DNA of 21,596 nt from an uncultured Eubacteriales bacterium (GTDB lineage Bacteria > Bacillota > Clostridia > Oscillospirales > CAG-272). The notes beneath the pieces are model-generated. The model worked only from the letters and a program-made list of their open reading frames with translations. It was not told the DNA's origin and did not search any database. This document shows, one piece after another, positions 5,912 to 14,070 of this stretch (positions within the stretch are counted from its first letter, which is position 1; each line of letters starts with the position of its first letter). A program made the translations under genes and the position numbers. Where the stretch lies: assembly GCA_934385225.1 (NCBI GenBank), contig CAKRPQ010000027.1:1-21596 (forward strand), written 5' to 3'.

Positions 5912-8716
5912 GAACTGCCCCGTATATGACTTCTCCGCCTTTGCGATGTTTTCGGGCGTTCCGCAGGCAACTATGTTTCCGCCGCCGCTTCCGCCCTCGG
6001 GTCCGAGGTCGATAATATAATCCGCCGTCTTTATGACGTCGAGATTGTGCTCTATCACAAGTATGGAATTGCCCGCATCGCACAGCTTTTCAAGGACTTC
6101 GATAAGCTTTGCGACATCGGCGGAGTGAAGTCCCGTCGTCGGTTCGTCGAGAATATACATCGTTCTTCCCGTACTGCGCTTTGAAAGCTCGGTCGCGAGC
6201 TTTACTCTCTGCGCCTCACCGCCCGAAAGCGTGGTTGACGACTGACCGATTTTTATATATCCGAGACCGACGTCGGCAAGTGTTTTCAGGCGGTTCGCAA
6301 TGCGCGGTATGCCGTCGAAAAATCTCACGCCCTCTTCAACCGTCATATCAAGCACGTCGTAAATACTTTTACCCTTATATTTGACATCGAGAGTGTCGCG
6401 ATTATAACGTTTTCCGTGGCAAATGTCGCATTTAACGTAAACGTCTGGCAGGAAGTGCATTTCTATCTTCTTCACGCCGTCGCCCTCGCAAGCCTCGCAT
6501 CTTCCGCCCTTTGTATTGAACGAAAATCTGCCCGCGGTATAGCCCTTCGCTTTTGCGTCGGGCGTTTTTGCGAAAAGTTCGCGTATATCGCCGAAAAGTC
6601 CCGTATATGTTGCGGGGTTTGAGCGCGGCGTTCTGCCTATCGGACTCTGATCTATCACGATGACCTTATCAAGATTTTCGACACCGAGCATTTTTTTATA
6701 TTTTCCGGGGAAAGTGATCGCACGGTTAAGCGTCTTTGCGAGAACGGGCGAGATTATACCGTTCACAAGCGACGATTTTCCCGACCCCGAAACACCCGTC
6801 ACGCAAACGAAGCAACCGAGCGGTATTGTGACGTCGATGCTTTTCAGGTTATGCTCCTGTGCACCGACAACTTCAAGGAATTTGCCGTTTCCCCCTCGCC
6901 TCGTCTTTGGCACTGCAATCTTTTTTCTGCCCGAAAGGTATGCGCCCGTCTCGGATTTCGGATTGTTCATAACCTCTTCGGGTGTCCCCGCCGCAACAAG
7001 CTCGCCTCCGTGTATTCCCGCGCCGGGACCTATATCAATAATGTAATCGGACGAAAGCATTGTCTCCTCGTCATGCTCTACGACAAGCACACTGTTGCCT
7101 ATATCGCGCAGGTTTTTGAGCGTTGCGATCAGTTTCGCGTTATCGCGCTGATGAAGTCCTATGCTCGGCTCGTCAAGTATATAAAGCACGCCGACAAGCG
7201 ACGAACCTATCTGCGTCGCAAGGCGTATTCTCTGCGCCTCACCGCCCGAAAGCGTTCCCGCTTTTCTCGCAAGTGTCAGGTAATCAAGTCCGACGCTGAC
7301 AAGGAAACCGAGGCGCGCTTTTATTTCTTTAAGGATTTCTTTCGCTATTGCCGTTTCGGTGTCGGTAAGTTCAAGTCCGTTCACAAAATCAAGCGCGTCC
7401 GTTATCGAAAGCGAGCATAATTCGTGAATATTCTTTCCGCCGACGGTTACTGCGAGAACTATCGGCGAAAGGCGTGCGCCGTGGCACACGGGACACTCTG
7501 TCTGATCAACAAATTCGTCGTAGTAGTCATTTCCCGACATTCTGATTCTGTTTTCGATTATCCCGATAATGCCTTCAAATTTCGCAAGCTGGTGATGTGC
7601 CTCACCGCCGAAATAGCGGACAATATCATATTTTTCGTCGCCCGATCCGTGCAGAAGTATATCCATCTGTTTTTCGGTGAATTTTTCGAGCGGCGTATTC
7701 ATTGTAAAGCCGAATTTCTTGCCGACGGCGGCAAAGAGAGGACCGTTCCAGCTCTCTTCTTCAAGCGTTTTGAAGCCGTTCACGGCAATCGCGCCTTCGG
7801 AAAGCGAAAGACTGCGGTCGGGAATCATTTTATCGACGGAGAGAACGTTCATTTCGCCGAGACCCAAGCAATGTGGGCATGCGCCCTGCGGATTGTTGAA
7901 CGAAAACATTCTCGGTTCAAGCTCGCCAAAGGAAATTCCGTGTTCTTCGCACGCGTAGCTCTGCGAAAATTCGAGATTTTCCTCTTTTTCGCCGTCGCGC
8001 GGGACTGTGCAGACCACAAGATGTCCGTCGGCAAGCGAAAGCGCCGTTTCAACCGAGTCGCCGAGGCGCGGACGGACGTCCTCTCGCATAACAAGTCTGT
8101 CGACGACTATTTCAATGCTGTGCTTTTTGTTTTTATCAAGTTCTATCTTCTCAGAAAGCTCGTACATACTCCCATCGACGCGCACACGCACATATCCGCT
8201 CTTTTTTGCGGATTCAAGCACCTTTTCGTGCCTGCCCTTCTGCGAGCGGACGACGGGTGCCATTATCATAAAACGAGTTCCCTCGGGAAGTGCCATAATG
8301 CGGTCGATTATCTGATCTGTCGTCTGCTGTCTTATTTCCTTTCCGCAGACGGGGCAATGCGGCACGCCTATTCTCGCGTAAAGCAGACGGAGGTAGTCAT
8401 ATATTTCCGTCACCGTACCGACTGTCGATCGCGGGTTTCGCGACGTCGTTTTCTGGTCGATCGAAATTGCGGGCGAAAGTCCCTCTATCGAGTCGACGTC
8501 CGGCTTATCGAGCTGTCCGAGAAACATTCTCGCATAGGACGAGAGCGATTCAACGAAGCGTCTGTGTCCCTCGGCGTAAATAGTATCGAACGCGAGCGAC
8601 GATTTTCCCGATCCCGAAAGTCCAGTTATAACGACGAGTTTGTTCCGAGGTATCGTCACATCTATATTTTTCAGGTTGTGCATTCTTGCACCTTTGATTA
8701 TGAGTTCCGATTTCAT
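5894..8716 (-). CDS. uvrA: Excinuclease ABC subunit A (UvrA)
   Basis: UvrA is the damage-sensing ATPase of nucleotide excision repair; a UvrA dimer loads UvrB at lesions. The 940-residue protein has two ABC modules: Walker A GLSGSGKSS (32-40) and GVSGSGKSS (641-649), signatures LSGGEAQR (about 489-496 and 830-837), and Walker B ILDEPS and ILDEPT. Zinc-type Cys pairs are visible at CPVC (121-124), CPHC (280-283), CPVC (408-411), and CEAC/CDIC (740-743, 763-766). The pair that normally reads CxxC before ISFGELEPR is C-E-E-H here (256-259), so His probably replaces one Cys ligand. The start at 8716 has GGAG 6 nt upstream; the ATG at 8728, overlapping the uvrB stop, would add MEHK but lacks a ribosome site. 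It follows uvrB at 11 nt in one operon. The 3' end overlaps the convergent AraC-type gene by 18 nt. Confidence 0.97.
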   Translation of the reverse strand: MKSELIIKGARMHNLKNIDVTIPRNKLVVITGLSGSGKSSLAFDTIYAEGHRRFVESLSSYARMFLGQLDKPDVDSIEGLSPAISIDQKTTSRNPRSTVGTVTEIYDYLRLLYARIGVPHCPVCGKEIRQQTTDQIIDRIMALPEGTRFMIMAPVVRSQKGRHEKVLESAKKSGYVRVRVDGSMYELSEKIELDKNKKHSIEIVVDRLVMREDVRPRLGDSVETALSLADGHLVVCTVPRDGEKEENLEFSQSYACEEHGISFGELEPRMFSFNNPQGACPHCLGLGEMNVLSVDKMIPDRSLSLSEGAIAVNGFKTLEEESWNGPLFAAVGKKFGFTMNTPLEKFTEKQMDILLHGSGDEKYDIVRYFGGEAHHQLAKFEGIIGIIENRIRMSGNDYYDEFVDQTECPVCHGARLSPIVLAVTVGGKNIHELCSLSITDALDFVNGLELTDTETAIAKEILKEIKARLGFLVSVGLDYLTLARKAGTLSGGEAQRIRLATQIGSSLVGVLYILDEPSIGLHQRDNAKLIATLKNLRDIGNSVLVVEHDEETMLSSDYIIDIGPGAGIHGGELVAAGTPEEVMNNPKSETGAYLSGRKKIAVPKTRRGGNGKFLEVVGAQEHNLKSIDVTIPLGCFVCVTGVSGSGKSSLVNGIISPVLAKTLNRAITFPGKYKKMLGVENLDKVIVIDQSPIGRTPRSNPATYTGLFGDIRELFAKTPDAKAKGYTAGRFSFNTKGGRCEACEGDGVKKIEMHFLPDVYVKCDICHGKRYNRDTLDVKYKGKSIYDVLDMTVEEGVRFFDGIPRIANRLKTLADVGLGYIKIGQSSTTLSGGEAQRVKLATELSKRSTGRTMYILDEPTTGLHSADVAKLIEVLEKLCDAGNSILVIEHNLDVIKTADYIIDLGPEGGSGGGNIVACGTPENIAKAEKSYTGQFLKKML

Positions 8717-8727
8717 TTTATGCTCCA

Positions 8728-10701
8728 TCAGTTTCTGAGTTGTTTTATCTTGTCGCGTAGGAACGCCGCCTGCTCAAATTCAAGCCGCTTTGCCGCGTCC
8801 TTCATCTCTTTCGTCAGACGTTCTATCATTGCGTCCTTTTCTTTTCTCGTCATCTTCTTTGCGGGCGCATTTCCCTTTGCGTGCGATTTTTCCTTTTCGG
8901 GCGACATTCCTATGTCTATAAGGTCGCGCACGCTCTTTACAACCGTATGCGGAACAATGCCGTGTGCCTTATTATAGGCGGTCTGAATTTCACGACGGCG
9001 ATTCGTCTCGTCCATCGCGTTTTTCATTGATTTTGTCACGGCATCGGCGTAAAGAATGACCTTTCCGTGTTCGTTTCTTGCCGCGCGTCCGAAAGTCTGT
9101 ATAAGTGCCGTTTCGGAACGGAGAAGTCCCTCTTTATCGGCATCAAGCACGGCAACAAGCGACACCTCGGGTATATCCAGTCCCTCTCTCAGGAGGTTTA
9201 TGCCGACAAGAACGTCGAAAACGCCGAGACGCAGATCTCTGATTATCTCGATACGTTCCATCGTATCGACGTTATAATGTATATATTTCACGCGGAGTCC
9301 GTTCTTGCCGAAGTAATCGGTCAGATCCTCCGCCATTTTTCTTGTGAGCGTTGTAACAAGAACTCTTTCCCCCTTTTCGGCTCTTGTGCGTATCTCGCCC
9401 ATAAGGTCGTCAACCTGTCCCTCGACCGGGCGAACCTCGATTTCGGGATCTACAAGTCCCGTAGGACGTATGATCTGTTCGACTACCTGCGACGAATGTT
9501 CCCTCTCGTAATCCGCGGGGGTCGCGCTTATATAGACAGCCTGTCCGATCTTGCCCTCGAACTCGTCAAACGTGAGAGGTCTGTTATCAAACGCGGACGG
9601 AAGCCTGAATCCGTACTCGACAAGATTTCGCTTTCTTGCCGCGTCTCCGCCGCTCATTGCGCGAACCTGCGGAAGCGTCATATGCGACTCATCGACAAAA
9701 AGCAGAAAGTCTTTCGGGAAGTAATCAAGGAGCGTATACGGTGTAGAACCCGGTGCGCGTCCCGAAAGAACGCGAGAATAGTTCTCGACACCCGAACAGA
9801 AGCCGATCTCTCGGAGCATTTCAAGGTCGTATTTCGTGCGTTCCTCGATCCTCTGCGCTTCAAGCAGTTTTCCGCAGGACTCAAAATACGCTTTTCGCTC
9901 TTTCATTTCGTTTTCGATTTCCGCGAGAGCAGCCTCGCGTTTGTCGTCCGAAACGGCATAGTGCGTCGCGGGGAAGATTGCCGCGTAATTAAGCACGCGC
10001 AGAAGTTCGCCCGTGAGCACGTTGATTTCCGACACGCGGTCTATCTCGTCGTCGAAAAATTCAACGCGGATCGCCTTCTCGCCCGAACTTGCCGGAAAGA
10101 CTTCAACGGTATCGCCGCGCACGCGGAACTTGTCACGCACAAAGTTTATGTCGTTGCGGTCATAGCTTATCGAAATAAGCTCTCTTATAAATTCATCGCG
10201 CGTCTTCTTCATACCCGGACGAACGGCGACGGTGAGCTTTTGATACTCGGCGGGGTCGCCCAAGCTGTAAATGCACGAAACGCTCGCGACAATGATAACG
10301 TCGCGTCTCTCGAAAAGCGACGATGTCGCGCTGTGGCGCAGTTTATCAATCTCGTCGTTTATCATCGCGTCCTTTTCGATGTAGATATCCTTACCCGGGA
10401 TATACGCTTCAGGCTGATAGTAATCGTAATAAGAGACAAAATATTCGACCGCGTTTTCGGGGAAGAACTCGCGGAACTCCGAACAGAGCTGTGCGGCAAG
10501 CGTTTTATTATGTGCGAGGACAAGCGTAGGTCTGTTAAGGCGCGCAATTACGTTCGCCATGGTGAAAGTTTTACCCGAACCGGTAACGCCGAGAAGAGTC
10601 TGCGCCCCATATCCCGCCTCTATTCCTCTGACGAGACCGTCTATTGCCTCGGGCTGATCTCCCGTCGGCGAAAAAGGACTGTGAAGAACAAATTTATCCA
10701 T
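8728..10701 (-). CDS. uvrB: Excinuclease ABC subunit B (UvrB)
   Basis: UvrB is the helicase-like damage-verification subunit that receives DNA from UvrA and recruits UvrC. The 657-residue protein begins MDKFVLHSPFSPTGDQP, as usual for the family. It has Walker A GVTGSGKT (38-45), the damage-probing beta-hairpin YYDYYQPEAYIP (91-102), the DESH Walker B in LLFVDESHMTLPQ, helicase motifs GINLLREGLDIPE and QTFGRAARN, and a C-terminal UVR domain (LEFEQAAFLRDKIKQL) that binds UvrC. An in-frame extension to 10767 adds 22 residues without family similarity; the chosen ATG has GGAGG 8 nt upstream, so 10701 is preferred. It is the first gene of a uvrB-uvrA operon with its own promoter; uvrC is not in the window. 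I found no convincing LexA box near the promoter. Confidence 0.97.
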   Translation of the reverse strand: MDKFVLHSPFSPTGDQPEAIDGLVRGIEAGYGAQTLLGVTGSGKTFTMANVIARLNRPTLVLAHNKTLAAQLCSEFREFFPENAVEYFVSYYDYYQPEAYIPGKDIYIEKDAMINDEIDKLRHSATSSLFERRDVIIVASVSCIYSLGDPAEYQKLTVAVRPGMKKTRDEFIRELISISYDRNDINFVRDKFRVRGDTVEVFPASSGEKAIRVEFFDDEIDRVSEINVLTGELLRVLNYAAIFPATHYAVSDDKREAALAEIENEMKERKAYFESCGKLLEAQRIEERTKYDLEMLREIGFCSGVENYSRVLSGRAPGSTPYTLLDYFPKDFLLFVDESHMTLPQVRAMSGGDAARKRNLVEYGFRLPSAFDNRPLTFDEFEGKIGQAVYISATPADYEREHSSQVVEQIIRPTGLVDPEIEVRPVEGQVDDLMGEIRTRAEKGERVLVTTLTRKMAEDLTDYFGKNGLRVKYIHYNVDTMERIEIIRDLRLGVFDVLVGINLLREGLDIPEVSLVAVLDADKEGLLRSETALIQTFGRAARNEHGKVILYADAVTKSMKNAMDETNRRREIQTAYNKAHGIVPHTVVKSVRDLIDIGMSPEKEKSHAKGNAPAKKMTRKEKDAMIERLTKEMKDAAKRLEFEQAAFLRDKIKQLRN

Positions 10702-10751
10702 ATTGTCTGCCTCCGTTCCGCGTTCGCACTCGAAAAAATTATCACCTTTAT

Positions 10752-10780
10752 ATTGTATCACAAACATTTCGTTTTGTAAA
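10752..10780 (-). promoter_or_regulatory. Promoter of the uvrB-uvrA operon
   Basis: On the minus strand TTTACA (10780-10775) and TACAAT (10757-10752) are separated by 17 nt. Transcription should begin near 10745, giving a leader of about 44 nt before the uvrB ATG. No CGAAC-N4-GTTCG-type SOS box overlaps it. Confidence 0.8.
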
Positions 10781-10803
10781 GAGGATTTTAAAATTTATTT
10801 TTC

Positions 10804-10840
10804 CAAAAAAAGAAAAAGAGCGAAAGATATCGCCCTTTTT
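10804..10840 (-). terminator. Intrinsic terminator after the beta-helix lipoprotein gene
   Basis: Read on the minus strand, AAAAAGGGCGA (10840-10830) pairs with TCGCTCTTTTT (10823-10813) over 11 bp with one G-U pair and a 6-nt loop, followed by a further T-run. It separates the lipoprotein gene from the uvrB promoter 24 nt further on. The hairpin is nearly symmetric and could also act on plus-strand transcripts. Confidence 0.88.
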
Positions 10841-10877
10841 CCATTTGTTATATTAAATCGTGTTCCGTTTTGGGTTT

Positions 10878-12632
10878 TTAATTTCTTCTTGCCGTCGGCG
10901 GATTTTTCCCGCTTCCGCCGAAATTGCCGTTCGGCCTTTGTCCGCCTCCGAAGCCTCCTCCGAAGCCACCGCCAAACCCGCCGACGGAAGAATAAACATA
11001 ATCGGAAAGTGTCACCTCCGTCTTACTTTCCCCGACAGTAACCGTATATGTTTCACCATTTACGAGAAGCGGCGAACTGATAACGATGCACTCGCATTTT
11101 TTCGTCGGCGTGAAAGAAAGTATCTCCGCGCCCTTGCTGTCCGTCACCGTCACCTTTTCGGTATTGCTTGCGGGAACGAGAATACTTCCCTGCGTCGCCG
11201 AACCGAAATTCTGTGCCATACCCGACGAACCCGCGGCGACAAATATGCCGCCCGTTATTTCAGCCTCGCCGCCGTAATCAAGCGCACCGTTTCCGCCGTC
11301 CTCTGGGCCGTTCACATATGTTTCGCCGCCAGAAACATAAAGATTTCCGTTAGAATCTATGCCGTCGCCGCCTGCGTCGATGTTTATAACGCCGCCGCTT
11401 ATTTTAATATAGTTGTTTTCGTTTGAAGCGAACATATCGGGGCGTCCGAAACCGCCGAAACCGCTTTCGTCGTTTCCGCCCGCGGCGTTCAGACCGTCGT
11501 CGCTTGCCTTTATGTCGATAATTCCGCCCGAAATTTCAATCTTTTCGCCTTCAAGTCCCTCGTAGCTTTCGGAAATCGTTATACTTCCGCCCGACACCGT
11601 GAGAAGTCCGCCCGCGTGAACACCGTCGTCACCCGTGAGGACGGTAAATGTACCGTCGGATATTGTTATATCGCCGTTAGAGTGAAGAGCGTCGTCCGCG
11701 GAATCTATATTGAATGTTCCACCCGTTATCGTCATGGATTTTCCCGCTTTTATGCCCTTTGTGCTTGTGCCGCTTTCGGTCGTCTCGGTTCTGCCGAAGC
11801 CGCCAAAGCCGCCCTTATCCGTCTTTACCGAAACTGTCTTGCGTTCTCCCGCCTCAACGGTAAAATCGCCGCCCGAAATTATGACCTCGCACGACGAATC
11901 GATCCCGTCGCCGTCCGCGTCGATAACAAGTATTCCGCCGTTTATCGTGACCGAGCCGAGTGTGGTATCGTCCGAATTTTCCGCATGGATACCGTCCTTG
12001 CCCGCCGTCAGTCTAAGCGTACCGCCGTCAATGACTATGCCGTCCTTTACCTGCAAAGCGTGCGAGGCGGCTGTCACTTCAATGTTTCCGCTCTTTATTT
12101 TAAGCTCGTCCTTGCAGACTATGCCGTGGCCGCTCTCACATTCAACCGTAAGACTGCCCATACCCTCTATTTTAACATCTTCCTTTGAAAAAATCGCGCC
12201 GTCGACGTTGTTTTCGCCGTCCGAGGCAAATTCTCCGCTTGATACAAGTCTGTTTTCACTTCCGTCCGCAAGAGTAACCGTAACCTTCTTTGCGTTCTTC
12301 ACATAAAGCGCGGCACTTCCGACGCACGACACCTCCGCGTTTTCAAGGACAAGCTCCACCTTATCGTCGTCTCCCGCGTCAACAACGATTTGACCGCCGT
12401 CAAGCGTTCCCGTGAGTGTATATGTCCCCGCCTCGCTTATAAGAACGTTCTTATCCGAGAGGGTGATTTTTTCGCCGTTCCCCGTCGCCGATACCGTTTC
12501 ACGCGTTTCGGCGGAAAATTCGCTTTCGACAGTTTTTTTCGTCTCCGTGCCGCTTTCGCCCGTCACAGTTTTTCCGCACGCGCAGAGCGCAAGAGTCAGC
12601 GCAAGAACGACCATCATTGTTATTTTCTTCAT
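10878..12632 (-). CDS. Carbohydrate-binding beta-helix lipoprotein (Cthe_2159/DUF4353 family)
   Basis: This is a 584-residue surface lipoprotein. The signal MKKITMMVVLALTLAL is followed by a lipobox L-C-A-C with lipidated Cys19, then a Thr/Ser/Glu-rich linker to about residue 55. The body is a parallel beta-helix of DUF4353 type; its archetype Cthe_2159 is a Ca-binding, polygalacturonate/cellulose-binding protein. The helix shows repeated turns with acidic clusters: AGKDGIHAEN (210-219), ADGDGIDSSC (239-248), SADDALHSNG (311-320), TGDDGVHAGG (333-342), ASDDGLNAAG (376-385) and AGGDGIDSNG (420-429), likely Ca sites. Two loops carry GFGGFGR (274-280 and 391-397), and the C-terminus has a GGFGGG triplet repeat (551-564) ending in ARRN. 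GGAGGAGG lies 10 nt before the ATG. It stands alone between its own promoter and terminator. Binding of plant or cell-wall polysaccharide is inferred from the family. Confidence 0.85.
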   Translation of the reverse strand: MKKITMMVVLALTLALCACGKTVTGESGTETKKTVESEFSAETRETVSATGNGEKITLSDKNVLISEAGTYTLTGTLDGGQIVVDAGDDDKVELVLENAEVSCVGSAALYVKNAKKVTVTLADGSENRLVSSGEFASDGENNVDGAIFSKEDVKIEGMGSLTVECESGHGIVCKDELKIKSGNIEVTAASHALQVKDGIVIDGGTLRLTAGKDGIHAENSDDTTLGSVTINGGILVIDADGDGIDSSCEVIISGGDFTVEAGERKTVSVKTDKGGFGGFGRTETTESGTSTKGIKAGKSMTITGGTFNIDSADDALHSNGDITISDGTFTVLTGDDGVHAGGLLTVSGGSITISESYEGLEGEKIEISGGIIDIKASDDGLNAAGGNDESGFGGFGRPDMFASNENNYIKISGGVINIDAGGDGIDSNGNLYVSGGETYVNGPEDGGNGALDYGGEAEITGGIFVAAGSSGMAQNFGSATQGSILVPASNTEKVTVTDSKGAEILSFTPTKKCECIVISSPLLVNGETYTVTVGESKTEVTLSDYVYSSVGGFGGGFGGGFGGGQRPNGNFGGSGKNPPTARRN

Positions 12633-12664
12633 TTGACCGATACCTCCTCCCGATCTGTACTTTC

Positions 12665-12670
12665 ATTATA
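12665..12670 (-). promoter_or_regulatory. -10 box of the beta-helix lipoprotein gene
   Basis: A perfect TATAAT on the minus strand lies 32 nt before the ATG. No good -35 hexamer is present at 16-18 nt, so the full promoter is uncertain or activator-dependent. It is back to back with the pheST promoter. Confidence 0.5.
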
Positions 12671-12714
12671 GGCGCGAAAAGTGATACCGATGTGACGAAA
12701 AAAGAAAAAAACGC

Positions 12715-12743
12715 TTGACAAACGGAAAATTGTGTGTTATCAT
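12715..12743 (+). promoter_or_regulatory. Promoter of the T-box/pheST unit
   Basis: TTGACA (12715-12720) and TATCAT (12738-12743) are separated by 17 nt. Transcription should begin near 12750, just before the T-box stem I. Confidence 0.88.
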
Positions 12744-12749
12744 TTAATA

Positions 12750-13000
12750 AATGCAGTGATGAGGACAGCGTTTTTCGTTTTTCACAGGCAAGAGAGTGAC
12801 CGTCATAGGCTGGAAGCGGTTTCCCGTGAAGAAAATCGGCATTTCACCTCTTAGCGGCGCGGGTTAAAGAAAAATCAAGTAGCCTGCGACGGTTCGCACC
12901 GTTATATGCGATGAGTTGCCCGCGTTCTCATGCGGGAATTCGGGTGGTACCGCGGAATTTTATCTCCGTCCTGAACTTTTGTTTCGGGCGGAGTTTTTTT
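12750..13000 (+). ncRNA. T-box riboswitch leader, Phe-specific
   Basis: The leader holds the highly conserved T-box GGGTGGTACCGCGG (12942-12955), whose TGGT bulge pairs with the tRNA end NCCA; the last T matches an A discriminator, as in tRNA-Phe. Stem I features are AGAGAGTGA and GGCTGGAAG, the interlocking T-loop motifs of the distal end. The likely specifier is TTC at 12843-12845, a Phe codon followed by A. The terminator is CTCCGTCCTGAA (12964-12975) paired with TTCGGGCGGAG (12983-12993) followed by seven T. Uncharged tRNA-Phe should stabilise the antiterminator and allow pheS-pheT transcription. The specifier is my reading of stem I, not a computed fold. Together with the two promoters this accounts for the 387-nt gene-free stretch 12633-13019. 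Confidence 0.93.
12964..13000 (+). terminator. T-box regulated terminator
   Basis: A stem of about 11 bp with one bulged T and one G-U pair is followed by TTTTTTT. It is mutually exclusive with the antiterminator that contains the conserved T-box sequence. The pheS ribosome site begins 8 nt later. Confidence 0.9.
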
Positions 13001-13019
13001 ATTACGAAAGGAGTTTAAA

Positions 13020-14048
13020 ATGATCGACGAAAAAGTTAGGGAAATAAAAGAAGAGATCGAATCGAAAATTGCGGACTTCGACTCAACAAAATCCCTGCAC
13101 GAATTCAGAAAATCTTTTCTTGACAACAAAGAGGGCAAAATATCCCTCCTTATGAAAGGAATGAAAGACGTACCGAAAGAGGACAGACCCGCTTTCGGCA
13201 AGATCGTAAACGAAATAAAGGAATGGGCATCAAACCGCTTTGACGAAATGGACGAGAAAATGCGCACTCTCGAACTCGAAAGGCGCTACCGCGACGAGGC
13301 TGTTGACGTGACCATGCCCGCAGAGGTACACGAGGTCGGTCATCTGCACCCAGACACGCTTATCTGCAACCGTCTTATCGACATTTTCACGGGAATGGGC
13401 TTTACCATCTGCGAAAACAGAGAGATAGAAAACGACTACTACAACTTCACGGCGCTCAACACGCCGAAAGACCACCCTGCAAGAGATATGCAGGACACTT
13501 TCTACGTTTCCGACGAATTTCTGCTTCTTACACAGACGTCGGCGGCGCAGATACACGTTATGGAGAACACCAAGCCTCCGATAAAAATTCTCTGCCCCGG
13601 CAAGGTATTCCGCTCCGACGACGACGCGACTCATTCGCCGATGTTTTCACAGATGGAAGGTCTTGTCGTTGACAAGGGCATCACGCTCTGCGACCTCAAA
13701 GGTATGCTTGACACCTTCTCGCAGAGAATATTCGGCGACGGCGTCGTAACAAGACTTCGTCCGTCATACTTTCCTTTCACCGAACCGTCCGTGGAAGTTG
13801 ACGTCAGCTGTTTTGAATGCGGCGGCAAGGGCTGCAAACTCTGCAAAGGCACGGGCTGGATCGAAGTACTCGGCGCAGGCATGGTCAACCGTCACGTCCT
13901 CGAAAACTGCGGCATCGACCCCGACGTTTATTCGGGCTTTGCTTTCGGTATGGGCGTCGAACGCGTTGCAATGCTCAAATACGGCATAAACAATATAAAA
14001 ACTCTGTTCGAATCCGACACAAGATTCGCAAAGCAGTTCAGAGACTGA
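13020..14048 (+). CDS. pheS: Phenylalanyl-tRNA synthetase alpha subunit
   Basis: This is the catalytic alpha subunit of the (alpha beta)2 PheRS, which attaches Phe to tRNA-Phe. It is 342 residues long, normal for Firmicutes. The N-terminal coiled-coil arm spans about 1-90. Class II motif 2 is seen in VFRSDDDATHSPMFSQMEG (197-214), and motif 3 in GFAFGMGVERVAMLKYG (306-322), which includes the Ala of the Phe pocket (A308). A Cys cluster CFECGGKGCKLC (264-275) precedes GWIEVLGAGMV, as in the Bacillus enzyme. AAGGAG lies 6 nt before the ATG. It is the first gene behind the T-box and is followed by pheT after 22 nt. Confidence 0.98.
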   Translation: MIDEKVREIKEEIESKIADFDSTKSLHEFRKSFLDNKEGKISLLMKGMKDVPKEDRPAFGKIVNEIKEWASNRFDEMDEKMRTLELERRYRDEAVDVTMPAEVHEVGHLHPDTLICNRLIDIFTGMGFTICENREIENDYYNFTALNTPKDHPARDMQDTFYVSDEFLLLTQTSAAQIHVMENTKPPIKILCPGKVFRSDDDATHSPMFSQMEGLVVDKGITLCDLKGMLDTFSQRIFGDGVVTRLRPSYFPFTEPSVEVDVSCFECGGKGCKLCKGTGWIEVLGAGMVNRHVLENCGIDPDVYSGFAFGMGVERVAMLKYGINNIKTLFESDTRFAKQFRD

Positions 14049-14070
14049 GACCGAAAAGGAGGATAAAGAT

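Noticed and set aside
10702..10767. N-terminal extension of UvrB by 22 residues.
   Set aside because: It has no family similarity, starts upstream of a poorly placed ribosome site and overlaps the predicted transcription start near 10745.
7424..10779. Two long plus-strand open frames opposite uvrA and uvrB (517 and 570 codons).
   Set aside because: They lie fully opposite strongly conserved uvr genes, have Arg/Cys/His-rich translations with no domains, and lack ribosome sites; they arise from codon bias on the other strand.
10702..10790. Possible LexA/SOS box at the uvrB promoter (GAAC-like bits near 10715-10725).
   Set aside because: No inverted GAAC-N4-GTTC arrangement could be found; the bits are direct, not inverted.
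10925..10990. Short tandem DNA repeats at the 3' end of the beta-helix lipoprotein gene.
   Set aside because: They encode the in-frame GGFGGG repeat and are explained by the protein; no sign of a separate repeat element.
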